NCBI GenBank assembly: GCA_018266355.1 | Contig: JAFEAP010000005.1 | Location: 148,546 to 212,545 of the forward strand | DNA length: 64,000 nt | Direction: 5' to 3' | Source of the DNA: Bdellovibrionales bacterium | GTDB lineage: Bacteria; Bdellovibrionota; UBA1018 | Part shown: positions 8,725 through 17,010 of the stretch, one piece after another | Position numbering within the stretch: position 1 is the first letter of the stretch | Layout: each line of letters begins with the position of its first letter | The notes under the pieces: model-generated | Databases searched by the model: none | The model's input: the letters and a program-made list of their open reading frames with translations, nothing else | What the model was told of the DNA's origin: nothing | Position numbers and translations under genes: made by a program

Positions 8725-9567
8725 ATGAACTTCGAGTTTCCGAAACTCCATTCGCACGAGCTGGTGCTCTTTTTCTACCCGTCGCCGGGTTTGAACTGGA
8801 TGAACCCGAAAGCGCTCACCTTCACCACCGCCCGGAACAAACTCTCCGGGAAATCGCGCGGCATCGGGCACGTCTCGGTGATGATCCGGACGCCGGAAGA
8901 TTTCGCCCTGACCGGCATGACCCAAGCCTCCCAGAACGAAGGCCGCGCGGAAGTCCTCTTCCGGGGTTACGGACTCGGCATCCTCCTCCATAATTTCAAA
9001 GGCATCCTCGAAAAAGCGGAGTCCCTCGCCCCCGAACTCGTGACCCGCTCGCGCGCCGAGGGAAAGCTCTCCTTCCTGCGCGTCGCCGCGAACGAGAAGA
9101 TCACCGATCGCCTCCTCACCTACCTCCGCGAGTACCGGGAGAAAGGGCTCGACCACAGTTACGGGATGCGGAACCGCCCGCTCTACGGCGAGGGCGGCGG
9201 ATGCTCGGCGTTCGGCGCGAGTTTCCTCGAGACCGCGGGCCTCCTCCGCGAGGAATTCACGCGAGAATGGACACGAACCTTCAATATCCCCCGCGACTTG
9301 ATCGGCGGCCCGATCACCGGAAAGAAAGTCTCCGTCCTGACGATGCTCCGCCGCGCGGATCGCTGGGCCCAGGAAGACGAACCGCACGAAAAGGGATTTT
9401 TCTGGGACCCGGACTTGATGCACGCGTGGCTCGTTCGTACCTACGGAAAGGAAAGGGCCTTCCCGACCGGCTCGTTCAAACCCGAGACGTGGAACTCGGC
9501 CGTCGGCCTCACGGTCGACGCGACCACCGCGGAACCGCCGACCGGCCACATTTTCCGGCACCTTTAA
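8725..9567 (+). CDS. Unknown protein, possible permuted NlpC/P60 (papain-like) hydrolase
   Basis: 280 residues, no signal peptide or membrane segment. I do not recognise the family with certainty. Two features suggest a circularly permuted NlpC/P60/LRAT-type cysteine hydrolase. One is an early His in GIGHVSVMI (H49); the other is a later Cys at the start of a helix in GGGCSAFGASF (C160). In permuted papain-like folds such as YiiX/YaeF the catalytic His comes before the Cys, as here. If so, it would act on lipid, peptide or peptidoglycan amide bonds. It is divergent from the M19 gene and its stop TAA interlocks with the stop of the convergent cobalamin-binding gene. Confidence 0.6.
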   Translation: MNFEFPKLHSHELVLFFYPSPGLNWMNPKALTFTTARNKLSGKSRGIGHVSVMIRTPEDFALTGMTQASQNEGRAEVLFRGYGLGILLHNFKGILEKAESLAPELVTRSRAEGKLSFLRVAANEKITDRLLTYLREYREKGLDHSYGMRNRPLYGEGGGCSAFGASFLETAGLLREEFTREWTRTFNIPRDLIGGPITGKKVSVLTMLRRADRWAQEDEPHEKGFFWDPDLMHAWLVRTYGKERAFPTGSFKPETWNSAVGLTVDATTAEPPTGHIFRHL

Positions 9568-10505
9568 GACGTCACCCGCTCCCACCCCGGCGAACCGTCG
9601 GCGAGCGGCGGCCGCTCGAACTCGAATTTCCCCGGATAGAGGATCTCCGCCAGGATCTCGAGCGCACCGAGCGTGCGCGGTCCCGGTCGATTGAAATACT
9701 GGTTCCCGTCGGCGATCGCGACTCGGCCCTCGCGAAACGCGCGGAGGCCCCGAAAGCGCGGTTCTTCCGTGAGGAGGTGCAATTCCTTTCGCGTGCGCGC
9801 AAGACCGAACCCGCAGGGCGCGACGATCACGACGTCGGGATCTTTCGCGACGAGGTCGTCGAACGTCATCGACGGAGAATGCTTTCCGGCCTCGCCGAAG
9901 AGGTTCTCCCCTCCCGCCGCGAAGACGAGCTCCGGCATCCAGTTTCCCGCCGCCATGAGCGGCTCGATCCACTCGACGATCGCGACCCGCGGCCGGGTGC
10001 GGCCCTGGTTCAGCCGATCCGCGATGCGCGAGATCGCGGAAAACTTCCCTTTCAATTCCGCGACGAGCCGATCCCCGCGCGGTTCGAGGCCGATCGCCCG
10101 CGCGACGCGCCGGATGTCTTCATGGACGTCCGCGAGCGAATTCGGAGTGAGCGAAACGAGCGTCCCCGAGAAACCGGCCTCGCCCGCGAGCGCGCGCTCG
10201 ACGTCCTTCAAACTCACCGCGCAGACTTCGCACTGGGTTTGGGTGAGGATCACGTCGGGAGCGAGCGCCCGAAGTTTCTCGCGATCGACTTCGTAGATCG
10301 AAAGCGCGTCCCGCACGCGGGACTTCACTTCGCGATCGATCTCGGCCGAACTCCCGCCGGTCGGGAAGGAAGGGACGGTGACTTGGGGAAGTTTCGTTAC
10401 CGCGGCCGGAAAATCGCACTCGTGCGATCGGCCGACGAGCATGGACTCGGCTCCGAGGGCGGCGACGATTTCGGTCGCGGACGCGATGAGCGAAAGCACC
10501 TTCAT
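9564..10505 (-). CDS. Cobalamin-binding-type periplasmic-fold protein (BtuF-like), no signal peptide
   Basis: 313 residues from ATG 10505 (MKVLSLIASATEIVAALG). The start overlaps the stop of the small upstream gene (ATGA). It has the helical-backbone metal/cobalamin receptor fold: N-terminal SLIASATEI, the DVILTQTQCEVC segment, EWIEPLMAAGNWMPEL and the C-terminal DGNQYFNRPGPR. This is the cobalamin-binding protein group near BtuF. BtuF itself is periplasmic, but this start leaves no signal peptide, as in many annotated cobalamin-binding proteins of the group. It may therefore be cytosolic or regulatory. No BtuCD permease genes are adjacent. Confidence 0.8.
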   Translation of the reverse strand: MKVLSLIASATEIVAALGAESMLVGRSHECDFPAAVTKLPQVTVPSFPTGGSSAEIDREVKSRVRDALSIYEVDREKLRALAPDVILTQTQCEVCAVSLKDVERALAGEAGFSGTLVSLTPNSLADVHEDIRRVARAIGLEPRGDRLVAELKGKFSAISRIADRLNQGRTRPRVAIVEWIEPLMAAGNWMPELVFAAGGENLFGEAGKHSPSMTFDDLVAKDPDVVIVAPCGFGLARTRKELHLLTEEPRFRGLRAFREGRVAIADGNQYFNRPGPRTLGALEILAEILYPGKFEFERPPLADGSPGWERVTS

Positions 10506-10669
10506 TCGTCTTCTTTCCCCCGCCGTCCCGGCACGTTCGCGTGACCGTAGGGGCAGTGCCGGCACCCCGATCCGCAGCACGTGCCGCGCGCGAGGTGGTA
10601 CGCCTCCGTGAAAACGAGGAGACCGTTTTCGTCGAGATAGTAGTCGATGCCTTCGCGCAGGGTGCCCAC
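10502..10669 (-). CDS. Small Cys-rich protein, DUF5522-like
   Basis: 55-residue gene too short for most ORF callers. It starts at GTG 10669, directly after an in-frame TGA at 10684-10682, and its stop TGA overlaps the ATG of the BtuF-like gene. The sequence has an acidic N-terminal half with FTEAYHLARG, then RGTCCGSGCRHCPYGH. The four Cys and His in CCGSGCRHC look like a zinc or Fe-S knuckle and match the DUF5522 pattern as I remember it. Function is unknown. The tight coupling suggests shared expression with the cobalamin-binding protein. Confidence 0.7.
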   Translation of the reverse strand: MGTLREGIDYYLDENGLLVFTEAYHLARGTCCGSGCRHCPYGHANVPGRRGKEDE

Positions 10670-10756
10670 GCGGAAGGGTTCTCAGAAAATGGCACTTGAT
10701 GTCAAACTTCTCGCACCCGAATGCCTCGGCCCGCGGATTGCTTCCTAAGTGCGGAG

Positions 10757-11116
10757 ATGAACTCGAAACTCCCGTTCCGCCTCATTGCCCTTTCGTTCCT
10801 CTCCTTCTTCTTCCTCATTTTGGAGGCGAATGCCGGTGGCTCGCTCTCGCGGGAAGAGTTTCTGAACGCGATCGGCGACGAATCGATCCGTACCTACGTC
10901 GCCGAGCATTTCGCCTTGGCCGAGGACGGCCGCGCGCTTCGAGCGGGACGCCAGCTCCCGAACGCGGGCGAGCGGATCGCGCCCTTCGAGATCGTCGCCG
11001 AAGCTACGACCGGGACCGACGGGCCGATGGTCCTCCACCTCGATTCCGTCCCGACCCACCAGGTCGTCTTGATCCCCTGCGCGGAAAGCGTCCATTATGA
11101 CGCCCATTGCGAATAA
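10757..11116 (+). CDS. Small exported protein of unknown function
   Basis: 119 residues from ATG 10757, preceded by GCGGAG. A longer frame from 10721 would place a charged stretch ahead of the signal and was rejected. The N terminus is a clear signal peptide (hydrophobic ALSFLSFFFLILEANA, predicted cleavage near residue 26). The mature part is small, acidic and soluble, with one Cys in the LIPCAES segment and one near the end. No family recognised. It stands upstream of tex with 67 bases between them. Confidence 0.6.
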   Translation: MNSKLPFRLIALSFLSFFFLILEANAGGSLSREEFLNAIGDESIRTYVAEHFALAEDGRALRAGRQLPNAGERIAPFEIVAEATTGTDGPMVLHLDSVPTHQVVLIPCAESVHYDAHCE

Positions 11117-11183
11117 CGCCAGACCGCGTCATCAGATTCTCTTTTTCTCCCGGATTTCGATCCTTTAGATTCAGAACCTCGAA

Positions 11184-13775
11184 ATGATGAATCTTCAGAC
11201 TTGGATCCAAACTGAGCTCCCCGAGATTTCGCTGAAATCCGCGGATTCCGTCCTTAACCTCACCGCCGAAGGGGCGACGATTCCCTTCATCGCGCGGTAC
11301 CGGAAAGAAGCGACCGGCGGACTCGACGAAGTCCAGATCCAAAAAGTGATCGACGCGAAGGAAAGCTTCGACACGATCACGCACCGTCAGACCTTCATCC
11401 TCGGCGAAATCGAGAAGCAGGGGAAACTCACCGACGAGCTGAAGACGAAGATCCTTTCGACGTTCCAGCCGAACCTCCTCGAAGACCTCTATCTTCCGTA
11501 CAAGGTGAAGAAGAAGTCGAAGGCGACCCTCGCGAAGGAAGCCGGTCTCCTCCCGCTCGCGGATTGGATCTGGGACTGCGGCCACGGGCTCGCCAAACCC
11601 GAACCGGGCCAGTCGCTCGAGCTCTGGGCGTTCACCTTCCGGAACGAAGAGAAAGGTTTCGTCGACGCCGAGAAATGCATCCAGGGCGCGACCGACATCC
11701 TCGTCGAGCGCCTCTCCGAGCGCGCCGACCTCCGCGCCCGGGTGCGCGACCGCGTTTTCCGCGAGGGGACGCTGAAAGCGGCGAAGGCCGCGAAAGCGAA
11801 GCCGAACTCGAAATACGAGATGTACTTCAAGTACCAGGAGCCGCTCACGGCGCTGCTGAAGTCGGAAGCCTCCCACCGCTACCTCGCGATCCGTCGCGGG
11901 TGGATGGAAGAAGAACTCACCATCGGCATCGCGGGCCCCGCGGGCGAAGTCGATCCGTTCGAGACCGAGCTGCCGGCGATTTTCGAAGCCGAGGCCGTGA
12001 CCGACAAGGAATCTCCCGGCACCGAAGTTCTCCTGAAGGCCGCCCGCATCGCGTTCAAAGCGCACGTCCTGCCCGCGATCGAGAACGAAGCGCACAAGAA
12101 GCTGAAGGAGATCGCCGACGAAACCGCGATCGACGTCTTCGCCCAGAACGTGAAGAAGCTCCTCCTCGCTTCGCCGTTCGGTCCGAAGGCCGTCCTCGGC
12201 GTCGACCCGGGCATCCGCACGGGCTGCAAGGTCGCCGTCGTGAGCGATTCGGGAAAATTCGTGGGCGATACGGTCCTCCACCTCCAAACCGACGATGGAA
12301 AATCGAAAGCGAAGGAATTCCTCGGCACCGTCCTCAAGATGGGCGACATCAAGGCGATCGCCGTCGGAAACGGCACCGCCGGACGTGAAACCGAAGCGTT
12401 CGTCCGCCAGACCGTGAAGGAAACCGGCGTCGACGTTCCGGTCGTGATGGTGAGCGAGGCCGGCGCCTCGGTCTACTCCGCCTCCGAAGTCGCGCGCGAG
12501 GAATTCCCGGACCTCGACCTCACGATCCGCGGTGCGATCTCGATCGCCCGCCGGCTCCAGGACCCGCTCGCCGAACTCGTGAAGGTCGAACCGAAGTCGA
12601 TCGGCGTCGGTCAGTACCAGCACGACGTTTCGCCGAACGCGCTGAAGAAGTCGCTCGAACTCGTCGTCGACACCTGCGTGAACTCGGTCGGAGTGAACCT
12701 GAATACCGCCTCGAAGTACCTCCTTTCGCGCGTTTCCGGCATCGGACCGGGCCTCGCCCAGGCGATCGTCGAGTACCGCGGAGCGAACGGTCTCTTTAAA
12801 TCCCGCGCCGGACTCCTCGAAGTGCCGCGTTTCTCGGCGAAGACCTACGAACAAGCCGCGGGTTTCCTGCGGATCCCGGAATCCGACGACCCGCTCGACA
12901 ACACGGGCGTCCACCCGGAGCGTTACTCCGACCTCACCGAAGCGGCGGCTAAACTCGGGAAATCCGTGAAGGAACTCATGGGCTCCGACGGCGTCCGCGC
13001 GATCCGCGACGCGAAGGACCTCGCGAAAGGACTCCTCGATAAGCTCGGCGAGTTCACGTTCGAGGACGTCCTCAAGGAACTCGAGAAGCCGGGACGCGAC
13101 CCCCGGGACGCGTTCGTCCCCTTCGCGTTTCGCGACGACATCTTCGCCGTGAAGGATCTCCAGCCGGCGATGATCTGCCCGGGCATCGTGACGAACGTCA
13201 CGAACTTCGGCGCGTTCGTCGACATCGGCGTCCACCAAGACGGCCTCGTGCACATCTCGCAGATCTCGAACACCTACGTGAAGGACCCGCGCGACGTCGT
13301 GAGCCCGGGCGACCGGGTGACGGTGAAGGTCCTCGAAGTGAACCTCGAGAAGAACCAGATCTCGCTGACGATGAAGACGGGCGAGAAAACGGAAGGCGCT
13401 TCGCGCCGCGGACGCGGCAAGGACGGCAAGCAGGCCGAAGGCGGCGGCGGAAAGCGTTCGCGCCGACCGAAGAAGGAAGACCGCCCGGCCGCTCCGCTGA
13501 CGGTGAAAAACCCGACGCTCTCCTTCAAGGAAAGCGCGGACGGAAAGGCGACGGTCATCTCGAGTCCGAACCGGGCCGCGAACGAGCGGCAGGATCGCCA
13601 AGACCGCGGCGCCGGAGCCTCCCTCGCGCGTTCGGATCGCCCGCGTGGCCGACCGGGCGATCGCGACGACCGCGGACCGCGGCCGGACCGGGGCGCTCCG
13701 CGAGAGCACCGCGAAGAGATGAAGCATAATCCGTTCGCGGGACTGGCCGGACTGAAGGGCTCGCTGAAACGGTGA
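11184..13775 (+). CDS. tex: Tex/YhgF-family S1 RNA-binding transcription accessory protein
   Basis: 863 residues, about 90 longer than typical Tex. Domain order is normal. An N-terminal helical bundle contains IPFIARYRKEATGGLDEVQI. It is followed by the YqgF/RNase-H-like domain (VLGVDPGIRTGCKVAVV), the helix-hairpin-helix (VSGIGPGLAQAIVEYR) and an S1 domain (GIVTNVTNFGAFVDIGVHQDG). Tex binds nucleic acids and affects transcription. Beyond S1 there is a long low-complexity tail rich in Arg, Gly, Asp and Lys, ending HNPFAGLAGLKG. The start codon pair is ATGATG; either can serve. The stop overlaps the next gene's GTG. Confidence 0.93.
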   Translation: MMNLQTWIQTELPEISLKSADSVLNLTAEGATIPFIARYRKEATGGLDEVQIQKVIDAKESFDTITHRQTFILGEIEKQGKLTDELKTKILSTFQPNLLEDLYLPYKVKKKSKATLAKEAGLLPLADWIWDCGHGLAKPEPGQSLELWAFTFRNEEKGFVDAEKCIQGATDILVERLSERADLRARVRDRVFREGTLKAAKAAKAKPNSKYEMYFKYQEPLTALLKSEASHRYLAIRRGWMEEELTIGIAGPAGEVDPFETELPAIFEAEAVTDKESPGTEVLLKAARIAFKAHVLPAIENEAHKKLKEIADETAIDVFAQNVKKLLLASPFGPKAVLGVDPGIRTGCKVAVVSDSGKFVGDTVLHLQTDDGKSKAKEFLGTVLKMGDIKAIAVGNGTAGRETEAFVRQTVKETGVDVPVVMVSEAGASVYSASEVAREEFPDLDLTIRGAISIARRLQDPLAELVKVEPKSIGVGQYQHDVSPNALKKSLELVVDTCVNSVGVNLNTASKYLLSRVSGIGPGLAQAIVEYRGANGLFKSRAGLLEVPRFSAKTYEQAAGFLRIPESDDPLDNTGVHPERYSDLTEAAAKLGKSVKELMGSDGVRAIRDAKDLAKGLLDKLGEFTFEDVLKELEKPGRDPRDAFVPFAFRDDIFAVKDLQPAMICPGIVTNVTNFGAFVDIGVHQDGLVHISQISNTYVKDPRDVVSPGDRVTVKVLEVNLEKNQISLTMKTGEKTEGASRRGRGKDGKQAEGGGGKRSRRPKKEDRPAAPLTVKNPTLSFKESADGKATVISSPNRAANERQDRQDRGAGASLARSDRPRGRPGDRDDRGPRPDRGAPREHREEMKHNPFAGLAGLKGSLKR

Positions 13776-14308
13776 CCGACGAAACGACCGAGCTCGGAGA
13801 ATGCCTCTCTTGCCGTAAACGCGCAGGGGCGTACGCCTGCGTGAGCTGCGCGGACGCGGTTTGCAAGCCGTGCTCCGAAAAGGTTTCCGATCCCCTTTTC
13901 GCCTCCCTCGAAGCGATCCCGAACGAGCAAGTCGAGGGGCGCTTCTGCGGCCGATGCTGGGACGCCGAGATGGCAGCGCGGCTCGAGGCCTTCCAGTCGA
14001 CGCTCGAAGCGGCGAAGCAAGTCTTCGTCTTTTTTACGACGCAGAAAAAGCACATCCCGCTCATCCGGAAGTCGAAAACGCCGGTGAACGTCGAATCCTG
14101 TCCGGATCGCGACGAGACGATCCTCCGTCTCGCGTACGTCGCCGCGAAGGAAGAATACAACGCGGTCGTCGACGTCGAAGTCACCGTGAAAAAGGTCCGC
14201 GCCGGCGGATCGAACAAGACCGCCGATTGGAAGGGCACCGGATTTCCGGCGCTCGTCGACGGAAAGAAAGTCGACTTGCAGGACTCGCGCGAGCAGATCT
14301 ACCGATAG
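13772..14308 (+). CDS. Zinc-finger protein with YbjQ-like C-terminal segment, unknown function
   Basis: 178 residues starting at GTG 13772, overlapping the tex stop (GTGA). The first 75 residues hold several Cys pairs (C11-x-x-C14, C23-x-x-C26, C31-x-x-C34, then CGRC), arranged like a B-box/RING-type treble-clef knuckle; this is unusual in bacteria. The C-terminal part, LAYVAAKEEYNAVVDVEVTVKK, recalls the YbjQ/DUF74 pattern (small Ala-Gly-Asn-Ala-Val strand-helix repeats). Neither assignment is certain. Coupling to tex suggests a nucleic-acid-related role, which is inference. Confidence 0.6.
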   Translation: MTDETTELGECLSCRKRAGAYACVSCADAVCKPCSEKVSDPLFASLEAIPNEQVEGRFCGRCWDAEMAARLEAFQSTLEAAKQVFVFFTTQKKHIPLIRKSKTPVNVESCPDRDETILRLAYVAAKEEYNAVVDVEVTVKKVRAGGSNKTADWKGTGFPALVDGKKVDLQDSREQIYR

Positions 14309-14318
14309 GGCGCTCGAG

Positions 14319-14452
14319 CTTTGCCTGGTTTTTCTATTGGAATTTTCCGCTCGCACGGCTCGTTCGGCCTTCCTGGCCTGCGCGCCGAGCCGCCTCCGGC
14401 TGCGCGGCGCTCGCGTGCGAGCGGAAAATTCCAATAGAAAAACCAGGCAAAG
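14319..14452. repeat. Giant hairpin element, copy 1 (39-bp perfect stem, 56-nt core)
   Basis: Arms 14319-14357 and 14414-14452 are perfect reverse complements over 39 bp. The 56-nt core (14358-14413) folds into its own small hairpins: GGCC-TTCCT-GGCC, and AGCCG-CCTC-CGGCT extended by GCGCCG/CGGCGC with a 3-nt bulge. The same core occurs inverted in copy 2 at 14584-14640. It lies in the gap between convergent genes. It contains short antisense ORFs that have no protein-like features. Confidence 0.9.
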
Positions 14453-14543
14453 TCCGTATGCGAGGGGACGATGAAGAGGGGCGCAAGGAACCGCGTCCGA
14501 TGGCGCATACCGCGGCACGTGATCGTGCTCTGAACGCGGGCGC

Positions 14544-14680
14544 CTTTCATTCTCTTTTCCTCTGGGATTTTTTACCGCTCACGCGAGCGCCGCGCAGCCG
14601 GAGGCGGCTCGGCGCGCAGGCCATGGATGGCCGAACGAGCCGTGAGCGGTAAAAAATCCCAGAGGAAAAGAGAATGAAAG
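14544..14680. repeat. Giant hairpin element, copy 2 (40-bp perfect stem, 57-nt core, inverted)
   Basis: Arms 14544-14583 and 14641-14680 are perfect reverse complements over 40 bp. The core (14584-14640) is the reverse complement of copy 1's core except for a 6-nt versus 5-nt difference. That difference lies in one small hairpin, where GGCCAT-CC-ATGGCC replaces GGCC-TTCCT-GGCC. The arms differ from copy 1's arms except for the 9-11 bp next to the core, yet each pair is internally perfect. The 91 bases between the copies (14453-14543) hold nothing I can identify. Confidence 0.9.
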
Positions 14681-14711
14681 CTCGGTCCCGAGAAAACTCG
14701 CCGTAACGAGT

Positions 14712-15239
14712 CTACTGTTTCTGCTTCAGCTGGATCTTCGCGCGCTCGCCGACGGCGAGATCGCGGTCCGGCTCGACGGAAAATTCCCAGTTCTTCCCGA
14801 TCATCGGGCGAAGGCGATAGCGCTTACCGAGTTTTCCCGAGAACCGGTAGCGCGCATCGGTTCCGAAGCGGAAACGAGCGGCTTCGGCTCCGGTTTCGTC
14901 GACGACCTCCATCTGGAAACTCCGGCAGAGTTCCGGATTGTCCGTCGGATCGTCGGGAAGCTTCACGCTGCAATCGAAAGTTATCGTCCCCTGGTTCGTC
15001 TTCGTTTCGCGCTCGCGCCGCTCGCGCGCTTCCTGGGCGGACTGAACGCCCATCTGCGTGGCGGCACCGACGGCGAGGATCGCGGCGCTCGTCGGATCGG
15101 TAGCGGTCTGGACTTCGGTCGGCTGCGGAACGGAAGAAGCGGGCGCGCCCGGTGCCGGTTCCTGGACGGAAGTCGTCGCGCACGCGGTAAGACCCGCGAG
15201 CAGGGCGCCGACGGCCAGGGATGCGAAAGGTTTCGCCAT
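14712..15239 (-). CDS. Lipoprotein of unknown function
   Basis: 175 residues with a type II signal sequence: a hydrophobic stretch ending in lipobox LTAC (Cys near residue 20). A Pro/Ala/Thr-rich linker follows (residues 22-60), then a short charged helix (QEARERRERETK), then a C-terminal beta-rich domain containing one CSVKLP and one LCRSF cysteine that could form a disulphide. The family is not recognised. It faces the zinc-finger gene across the giant hairpins and is divergent from the 15298 gene. Confidence 0.7.
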   Translation of the reverse strand: MAKPFASLAVGALLAGLTACATTSVQEPAPGAPASSVPQPTEVQTATDPTSAAILAVGAATQMGVQSAQEARERRERETKTNQGTITFDCSVKLPDDPTDNPELCRSFQMEVVDETGAEAARFRFGTDARYRFSGKLGKRYRLRPMIGKNWEFSVEPDRDLAVGERAKIQLKQKQ

Positions 15240-15297
15240 TGCCCCACCCTAGCCTCTTTTCCGCCGAAAATTCAACCCTCTGGGGTAGAATCGGGCC

Positions 15298-16257
15298 ATG
15301 TCGCTCGACGAACTCGCGAAACGTTTACGCCTCGCGCCTTGGCGTTCGAAACGCCAAGCGAAAGCCCTGCGAGCGAACCTCACGCAGTACGTGAAATACC
15401 GCGGATCTCGGAAGAAAGTCGCGAAAGGCGCGTTGCCCGGCCAAGCCTTCGACGGGTTTTACCTCGCCGTGAGCCCGCTTTTCCGTCGCTCGCGCGCGCG
15501 CTTTCTCGCTCAAGGCGGAAAGTTCGAGGCGCGTTTCGTGACCTCGCCGCGGAGCCTTTCCTCGGCGATCCTCCTCGAAAACCGAATCCAGTACAGCCCG
15601 ACCGAGGACGAACTCCTCTGGCAAGCCACCGACCCCGCCGAACGCGGCAGCGACGAAGCGCTCCTACGCCTCGTCGGCTACTCGACTTCGCTCTTTCACG
15701 AACAGAGTCACCGGATCCTCTGGAAACTCCTTCCCCCGCCGGCCGATCAAAGCGAGGCCGGTTTGAGCCGGTATTTGAACCTCGTCGAATCGATCGTGAT
15801 CGGTCTCGATATGGCGCTCGGAGACGAGCTCGGGCCGAAACTTTCGGCGCTCGGCTACCAAACCGGCACGCTTTACGATCCTGGTAGCTACGCGAAGTTC
15901 GACACGCGACGCGACCGCCGGAACTACCTCCACGTCGCGATCCGCGCGACCTATCTCGCGCTCGAACTCTACGAAAAGAAGGACGTCCGCCGCGCGATGC
16001 GCGCCTGGGCCCCCGCGTGGATGCCGAACCTCCACCGCGAGGCGGTCGCCCACGCGGTCGATCGCGCCCTTCGCCTCGACGTCGCGTTCGTCCGGGTGAC
16101 GAACCTGCTTTGGCAGGAGAAGCACCTCCCCGGCTTCGGAAAGTTCATCGCCCGCGCGAAAGGCAAACGGGCGCGGGTGGCCCTCGAGAAGGATCCCGCG
16201 GACTGGATCGGGCCCTACCTCGCGATCGAAGCGGTCTTTACGGCCTTCGGACTCTGA
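15298..16257 (+). CDS. Unknown protein with HExxH motif
   Basis: 319 residues, basic, with no signal peptide or membrane helix. It contains H134-E-Q-S-H138 in a predicted helix (YSTSLFHEQSHRILWK), the zinc-binding HExxH signature. Possible third ligands are the Glu residues in NLVESIVIG, 25-30 residues later. The N-terminal 45 residues are strongly Arg/Lys-rich. No family is recognised, and a chance HExxH cannot be excluded. It is a single-gene unit, divergent from the 14712 lipoprotein gene. Confidence 0.6.
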   Translation: MSLDELAKRLRLAPWRSKRQAKALRANLTQYVKYRGSRKKVAKGALPGQAFDGFYLAVSPLFRRSRARFLAQGGKFEARFVTSPRSLSSAILLENRIQYSPTEDELLWQATDPAERGSDEALLRLVGYSTSLFHEQSHRILWKLLPPPADQSEAGLSRYLNLVESIVIGLDMALGDELGPKLSALGYQTGTLYDPGSYAKFDTRRDRRNYLHVAIRATYLALELYEKKDVRRAMRAWAPAWMPNLHREAVAHAVDRALRLDVAFVRVTNLLWQEKHLPGFGKFIARAKGKRARVALEKDPADWIGPYLAIEAVFTAFGL

Positions 16258-16361
16258 GCCCCGATCGCCAAGGTTTTGACGCCACGCCTCCCTAGAAAAT
16301 ATATCCGATCTAAATTGTCAATTTTCTTTAGGTTCACGCTTCCGGCGTCGATCTAGAGGAC

Positions 16362-16916
16362 ATGGGCCGTCCGGATTCCGGGAAACGCGAATCGAATCCT
16401 CCGAAAGGAGCCTTTCCTCACGGAAAGGTGACCGCCGCGCACCTCGCGGGTCTTCGGCCACGCCCCGCTCCTGAATCGCCGATCGGCGCGTGGGATTCCT
16501 CGACCGCTTTCATCGCCGGCGTCTCGCTCGCGTTCCTCGGCTATCCCGAACTGTCGGCGCTGAACGTCGCCGCGAAGACCGGCATGCCCTACTCGGCGTT
16601 CGAACTCCTCGTTCTCCTCGGCGTGATCGCGCTTTTCGGCGTCTTTCCCCTCGTTTTTCTGCAGCACTGTTTTCTCCAGCACCTCTTCCCGAAGCTCTCC
16701 GGCCGCTCGCCCACGCGCGCCGTCCGCCTCGCGAGCGCCGGCGTCGCCCTCGCGGTCATGCTTTTCTCGACCGAAGCGATGAAGCCGATGGTCGGTTACG
16801 ATCAGAAAGTCGCCGCGAACCGCGCCGCCCATCCTCGGATCGCCGGCGAGTCGAACCGGATGCCGGCCGCGGCTCCCGTCGAATCGATCCGCGACGGCAC
16901 GACGCTCTACCGCTGA
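16362..16916 (+). CDS. Small membrane protein of unknown function
   Basis: 184 residues. A charged, Pro-rich N terminus (about 45 residues) precedes three hydrophobic segments: SSTAFIAGVSLAFLGY, FELLVLLGVIALFGVFPLVFLQ and LASAGVALAVMLF. The C-terminal tail is polar. No signature motif is recognised. The 50 bases before the gene (16290-16340) are markedly AT-rich compared with the surroundings and probably hold its promoter, although I cannot fix hexamers with confidence. Confidence 0.6.
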   Translation: MGRPDSGKRESNPPKGAFPHGKVTAAHLAGLRPRPAPESPIGAWDSSTAFIAGVSLAFLGYPELSALNVAAKTGMPYSAFELLVLLGVIALFGVFPLVFLQHCFLQHLFPKLSGRSPTRAVRLASAGVALAVMLFSTEAMKPMVGYDQKVAANRAAHPRIAGESNRMPAAAPVESIRDGTTLYR

Positions 16917-17010
16917 TCTCCGGTTCGCCGTTCATCTAAGATTGTTTAACGATCGAGGAAACGCGCTGCCCCCTTCCGTTCGAGCGGAAAGGCTGATTTA
17001 GTCGAGGCCT

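Noticed and set aside
9564..9567. Interlocking stop codons of convergent genes (TTAA) as a special signal
   Set aside because: Simple 4-base overlap, common in compact genomes.
13274..14518. Minus-strand ORF running through tex and the giant hairpin
   Set aside because: It mirrors tex and the hairpin repeats and has no protein-like features.
14299..14550. 83-codon minus-strand ORF in the hairpin region as a small gene
   Set aside because: Most of it is hairpin arm and core sequence; both copies would give unrelated peptides.
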